DNA of 34,791 nt, from positions 1-34,791 of the forward strand of contig JANQIO010000118.1 in NCBI GenBank assembly GCA_028282105.1, in the 5' to 3' direction. The DNA comes from Halieaceae bacterium. Its GTDB lineage: Bacteria > Pseudomonadota > Gammaproteobacteria > Pseudomonadales > Halieaceae. Both the position numbers and the translations under genes were made by a program. The notes below the pieces were generated by a model. It saw only the letters and a program-made list of their open reading frames with translations, was not told the DNA's origin and ran no database searches. Within the stretch, counting starts at the first letter, position 1; each line of letters starts with the position of its first letter. Below, piece by piece: positions 32,555-34,791 of the stretch.

Positions 32555-34393
32555 TCAGTTACCGCAGTTACCGATTCGCTCCCACGGATTGGAGCCTTTT
32601 CGACCGCAAATAGTGCGCTTGCCCAGGTAATCCCGTCGCTCTGGCAACAGTGAAGGCGTCCCAGACTCAATAAAGTGCACCGTGTCTGACTCTGGAAACC
32701 AGTAAACCTCAAAATCAGCTGTCACTCCTGGCGCGATTGAATACTGTAAAGCAATGGCCCGTTGCTCAACCATTTGGTTTACTCGTTTCATGGTTGATAA
32801 GCCTGCCCACCAGTGAAACTGGTCCAGTGCAGCGGATAAAGGTGTGTCACCTAGCATTTGGTGAGATGAGATTTCGCTTGCAATGCCTCTGGAGGCGGTG
32901 GAGTAAGCTGCGCGTTGTTCGTCCGTAAGATAGTAGAAGTTCTTGTATCCGAAGCTATATAGCTTTGCAGCTTGGTGTAGCAGGTCGAGTTGAGCGTTGT
33001 TGCTCGCTGCTTCTGCAGCGTCCTGGAACAATCTGTTTAGCTGTTGATCCTGTTCTTCGATCATGCTGTCAATTTCTGAACGGATCGTTGCTTGCTGATT
33101 CTCGAAAAGTGCTGTGTCTATCGCCTGGGAATCAACGTCAAAAGCAACCAGGTCGTTCAGCAGAGAGTCAAAATCGCCCGTGGAAAGCAGCGACGAATCA
33201 TCCAAGGTAAATTCAGTCAGGTTGCCAGCATCAAGAGTCCCGAATCTGTCTAGCGCAATATGTACGGATTCGATGAAACGCCCGGCATTTAAGTAGATGG
33301 CCAGCGCTGTCTCTGTCAGCTTGGTCTCATGTTCTAAGGTGTTTACGTAGTTGAGATAGACTTGGTCGTCCCACCCAGTGACCTCTATTTCACTCCCATC
33401 ACATTGGCTCGTGTCGACTGCTTCGACCACTAAATCAGGAATAGCATAGGGGCCTGGGAAGTCCACCCCGTGTTTTAGCTGAATCTGTAGTGTTCTTGAG
33501 CCTAACTCGCTAACGGTTGGGATTTGCTCGTAGCTAACGCATGTCATGTTGGGTAGCTCGGGAATTCCACCCATGTTTACCCACTCTGCGCACTCCCCCT
33601 GACGACTACCGCGAACGCGAGCAGCAAAGCACTGACCTGTATAGCTCCCAGATACCGGGACCTCAAATGAAAATCCGTCGGCCCAGGTGAACTCCGCTAT
33701 GCGTTCCCTCATACTCTCCTGAAGTGGCAACAGCCCAGGGGCGTAGGACCGATCCACCAGCTTATTTAGGACGGCCTGCGCCTCCTCGGCACGAATAACC
33801 AACATATCGCTCTGGCTATCGATGCCAAACTCCTCTGCCAGAAGCGAGCGAATAGCAAACTCTGCATATAGCGCCGAAATCGTGCTCAGGGTGTTTACTG
33901 CGGCGAACCGAGACTGGTTGCTCAGTTTGTAGAAGGATTCTTGGAGTTCTTCGGCGTCTGAAGCAAACTCGCTAGCCATACTGGCGCGCCGAGATTCTGC
34001 TGATTGGCGTTTGTACAACTTGTACCTTGCGAGTGCCAGATCAATTTCTGCGTCGACATCTACACCATATTCATATTGCAGCGCTCTTAAATTGCCGTCG
34101 TAAATCTCCTGGGGAAGCCGATCCATGTTTTGGAGGATTTTTGCAAGTCCACTCTCGATTTCAGCGAGGCGTGTGTGAGCGCCCAGTAGTAACTCTCGAT
34201 TCGCCATTGAAAGCTGAAGGCCGACGTCTGGGGTGGGTTTACGGAAGAGATAATCAACGGCCATGGCACCAGCGGTTATCGTCGCAGGTTCAATGGCTAG
34301 GGTCTTGCTTGGCAGTGAGAATTGCAAAATGCACGCGGTTGCTAGGGCTCTTGTTATCAAAACGCGTCTGCGATTCAACGAAGTCAACAGCAT
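32555..34393 (-). CDS. Exported helical protein of unknown function
   Basis: A 612-aa protein I do not recognise. The N-terminus MLLTSLNRRRVLITRALATA has consecutive arginines followed by a hydrophobic stretch to about SKTLA, so export by Sec or possibly Tat. Much of the rest is predicted helical and acidic: ELLLGAHTRLAEIESGLAKIL, QESFYKLSNQSRFAAVNTLSTISAL and IRSEIDSMIEEQDQQLNRLF suggest coiled-coil segments. A central beta-rich, cysteine-containing segment (GSYTGQCFAARVRGSRQGEC, MTCVSYEQI, DTSQCDG) and a C-terminal CGRKGSNPWERIGNCGN could hold disulfides. The second in-frame ATG (34393) is chosen because AAGGA lies 8 bases before it, whereas the first (34402) directly abuts AAGG. It is an orphan in the AT-rich accessory region, between a TAC operon and an insertion sequence, and is not obviously part of either. 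Confidence 0.72.
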   Translation of the reverse strand: MLLTSLNRRRVLITRALATACILQFSLPSKTLAIEPATITAGAMAVDYLFRKPTPDVGLQLSMANRELLLGAHTRLAEIESGLAKILQNMDRLPQEIYDGNLRALQYEYGVDVDAEIDLALARYKLYKRQSAESRRASMASEFASDAEELQESFYKLSNQSRFAAVNTLSTISALYAEFAIRSLLAEEFGIDSQSDMLVIRAEEAQAVLNKLVDRSYAPGLLPLQESMRERIAEFTWADGFSFEVPVSGSYTGQCFAARVRGSRQGECAEWVNMGGIPELPNMTCVSYEQIPTVSELGSRTLQIQLKHGVDFPGPYAIPDLVVEAVDTSQCDGSEIEVTGWDDQVYLNYVNTLEHETKLTETALAIYLNAGRFIESVHIALDRFGTLDAGNLTEFTLDDSSLLSTGDFDSLLNDLVAFDVDSQAIDTALFENQQATIRSEIDSMIEEQDQQLNRLFQDAAEAASNNAQLDLLHQAAKLYSFGYKNFYYLTDEQRAAYSTASRGIASEISSHQMLGDTPLSAALDQFHWWAGLSTMKRVNQMVEQRAIALQYSIAPGVTADFEVYWFPESDTVHFIESGTPSLLPERRDYLGKRTICGRKGSNPWERIGNCGN

Positions 34394-34689
34394 TGAGGAC
34401 ATCCTTATCGCACTGTGATTTCTTAGTCGGCAGGTGGCCTGTTCGAAGCGCTGCGCTACAAACAGGTGGACTTGTAGTCCGTTTTTAACGACTCAACATT
34501 AGTCCAGACGGTTGGGTATGGCAAAAGCCCAAAGGGTCTTACGCAGCACTCTCAGTGGAGTACTCATGCAGTAACGCGGCGCTATGCGGGCCGTGGGCGC
34601 GGGCTGTTGGCATCGCGTTAGTCGGAGCTTCGATTCAGGCTCCGAGAACAGACCAGCCGAACGAAAGAGACCACCACTAAGGTGCGCTT
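34394..34689. other. Intergenic region with two hairpins before the IS edge
   Basis: About 300 bp without a gene. Two dyads are visible: AGTAACGCG/CGCGTTAGT (34570-34622, one mismatch, GC-rich interior with a further ATGC/GCAT pairing), which has the general layout of an integron attC site but a non-canonical core (GTTAGTC), and TCGGAGC/GCTCCGA (34622-34645, perfect 7 bp, 10-base loop). Confidence 0.35.
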
Positions 34690-34713
34690 GCTATGTCGTT
34701 CCTGAGACATAGC
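34690..34713 (+). repeat. Hairpin at the probable left end of an IS481-type element
   Basis: GCTATGTC and GACATAGC are perfect 8-bp arms around an 8-base loop, 59 bases before the transposase start. A similar leader with ATGTCG...GAGACATAG and a following TTTACACATTT is what I recall ahead of many IS481-family transposase genes. Confidence 0.45.
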
Positions 34714-34771
34714 TGACACCGTATACCGGAGACATGGTTTACACATTTAGGTATTTGGAGGAGATCTCCAG

Positions 34772-34791
34772 ATGCCATGGAAAGAGTGTAA
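34772..34791 (+). CDS. Start of a probable IS481-family transposase (cut by window end)
   Basis: Only the first six codons, MPWKEC, are present. MPWKE is the usual N-terminus of a large group of IS481-family transposases, and GGAGGAG (34757-34763) is a good ribosome-binding site 8 bases upstream. The hairpin-bearing leader before it supports the call. The remainder lies beyond the right edge, so this is a partial gene identified from a very short sequence. Confidence 0.5.

Overview
The window is a GC-rich, gene-dense bacterial chromosome segment followed, from about base 30,250 to the right edge, by a visibly more AT-rich accessory region. The proteins (TonB-dependent receptor, MipA/OmpV porin-like protein, ChaN and other lipoproteins, di-haem peroxidase, P450, and an acyl reductase pair very like a Marinobacter enzyme) suggest a marine gammaproteobacterium, possibly of the Halieaceae/OM60 type. 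That placement is inferred from protein style only; there is no rRNA here. No rRNA, tRNA or CRISPR array was seen.

Left part, plus strand (1-4782): a tight run of a phosphotransferase (5' end damaged or cut at the edge), a short-chain dehydrogenase, a SnoaL-like protein and an ACAD10/11-type acyl-CoA dehydrogenase, joined by overlapping start/stop codons. It is followed 35 bp later by a secreted sulfatase. The kinase-reductase-dehydrogenase set resembles the phosphorylation-dependent route for 4-hydroxyacyl-CoA breakdown (Lva / ACAD10-ACAD11 type).

Minus-strand block (13757-4822): a secreted NTF2-like protein, a MipA/OmpV outer-membrane protein, a 1009-aa BNR-repeat secreted protein, an FAD-dependent oxidoreductase, a SAM methyltransferase and a TonB-dependent receptor. 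Spacing suggests that the BNR protein, oxidoreductase and methyltransferase form one operon, perhaps including the receptor.

Middle part (13876-26520): a ChaN lipoprotein, a hotdog acyl-CoA thioesterase with a strong terminator, a 43-aa membrane peptide gene with a near-perfect Shine-Dalgarno, a DUF885 lipoprotein, a Tat-exported Gfo/Idh/MocA oxidoreductase, a cupin dioxygenase-like protein plus P450 pair, a large S8 protease with a Lys/Ser tract in its catalytic domain and a polyacidic tail, a small lipoprotein, and a di-haem peroxidase fused to an extra C-terminal domain.

Right part: a two-gene cassette (26881-30248) combines an acyl-ACP-reductase-like protein, with an unusual N-terminal half and a histone-H1-like tail, and a stand-alone homologue of the N-terminal half of the Marinobacter fatty acyl reductase; fatty aldehyde/alcohol formation is the natural hypothesis. 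The AT-rich region then carries a toxin-antitoxin-SecB-like chaperone (TAC) operon with a readable promoter and operator palindrome, a 670-bp gene-poor stretch with possible IS debris, an orphan 612-aa exported protein, and at the extreme edge the start of a probable IS481-type transposase gene.
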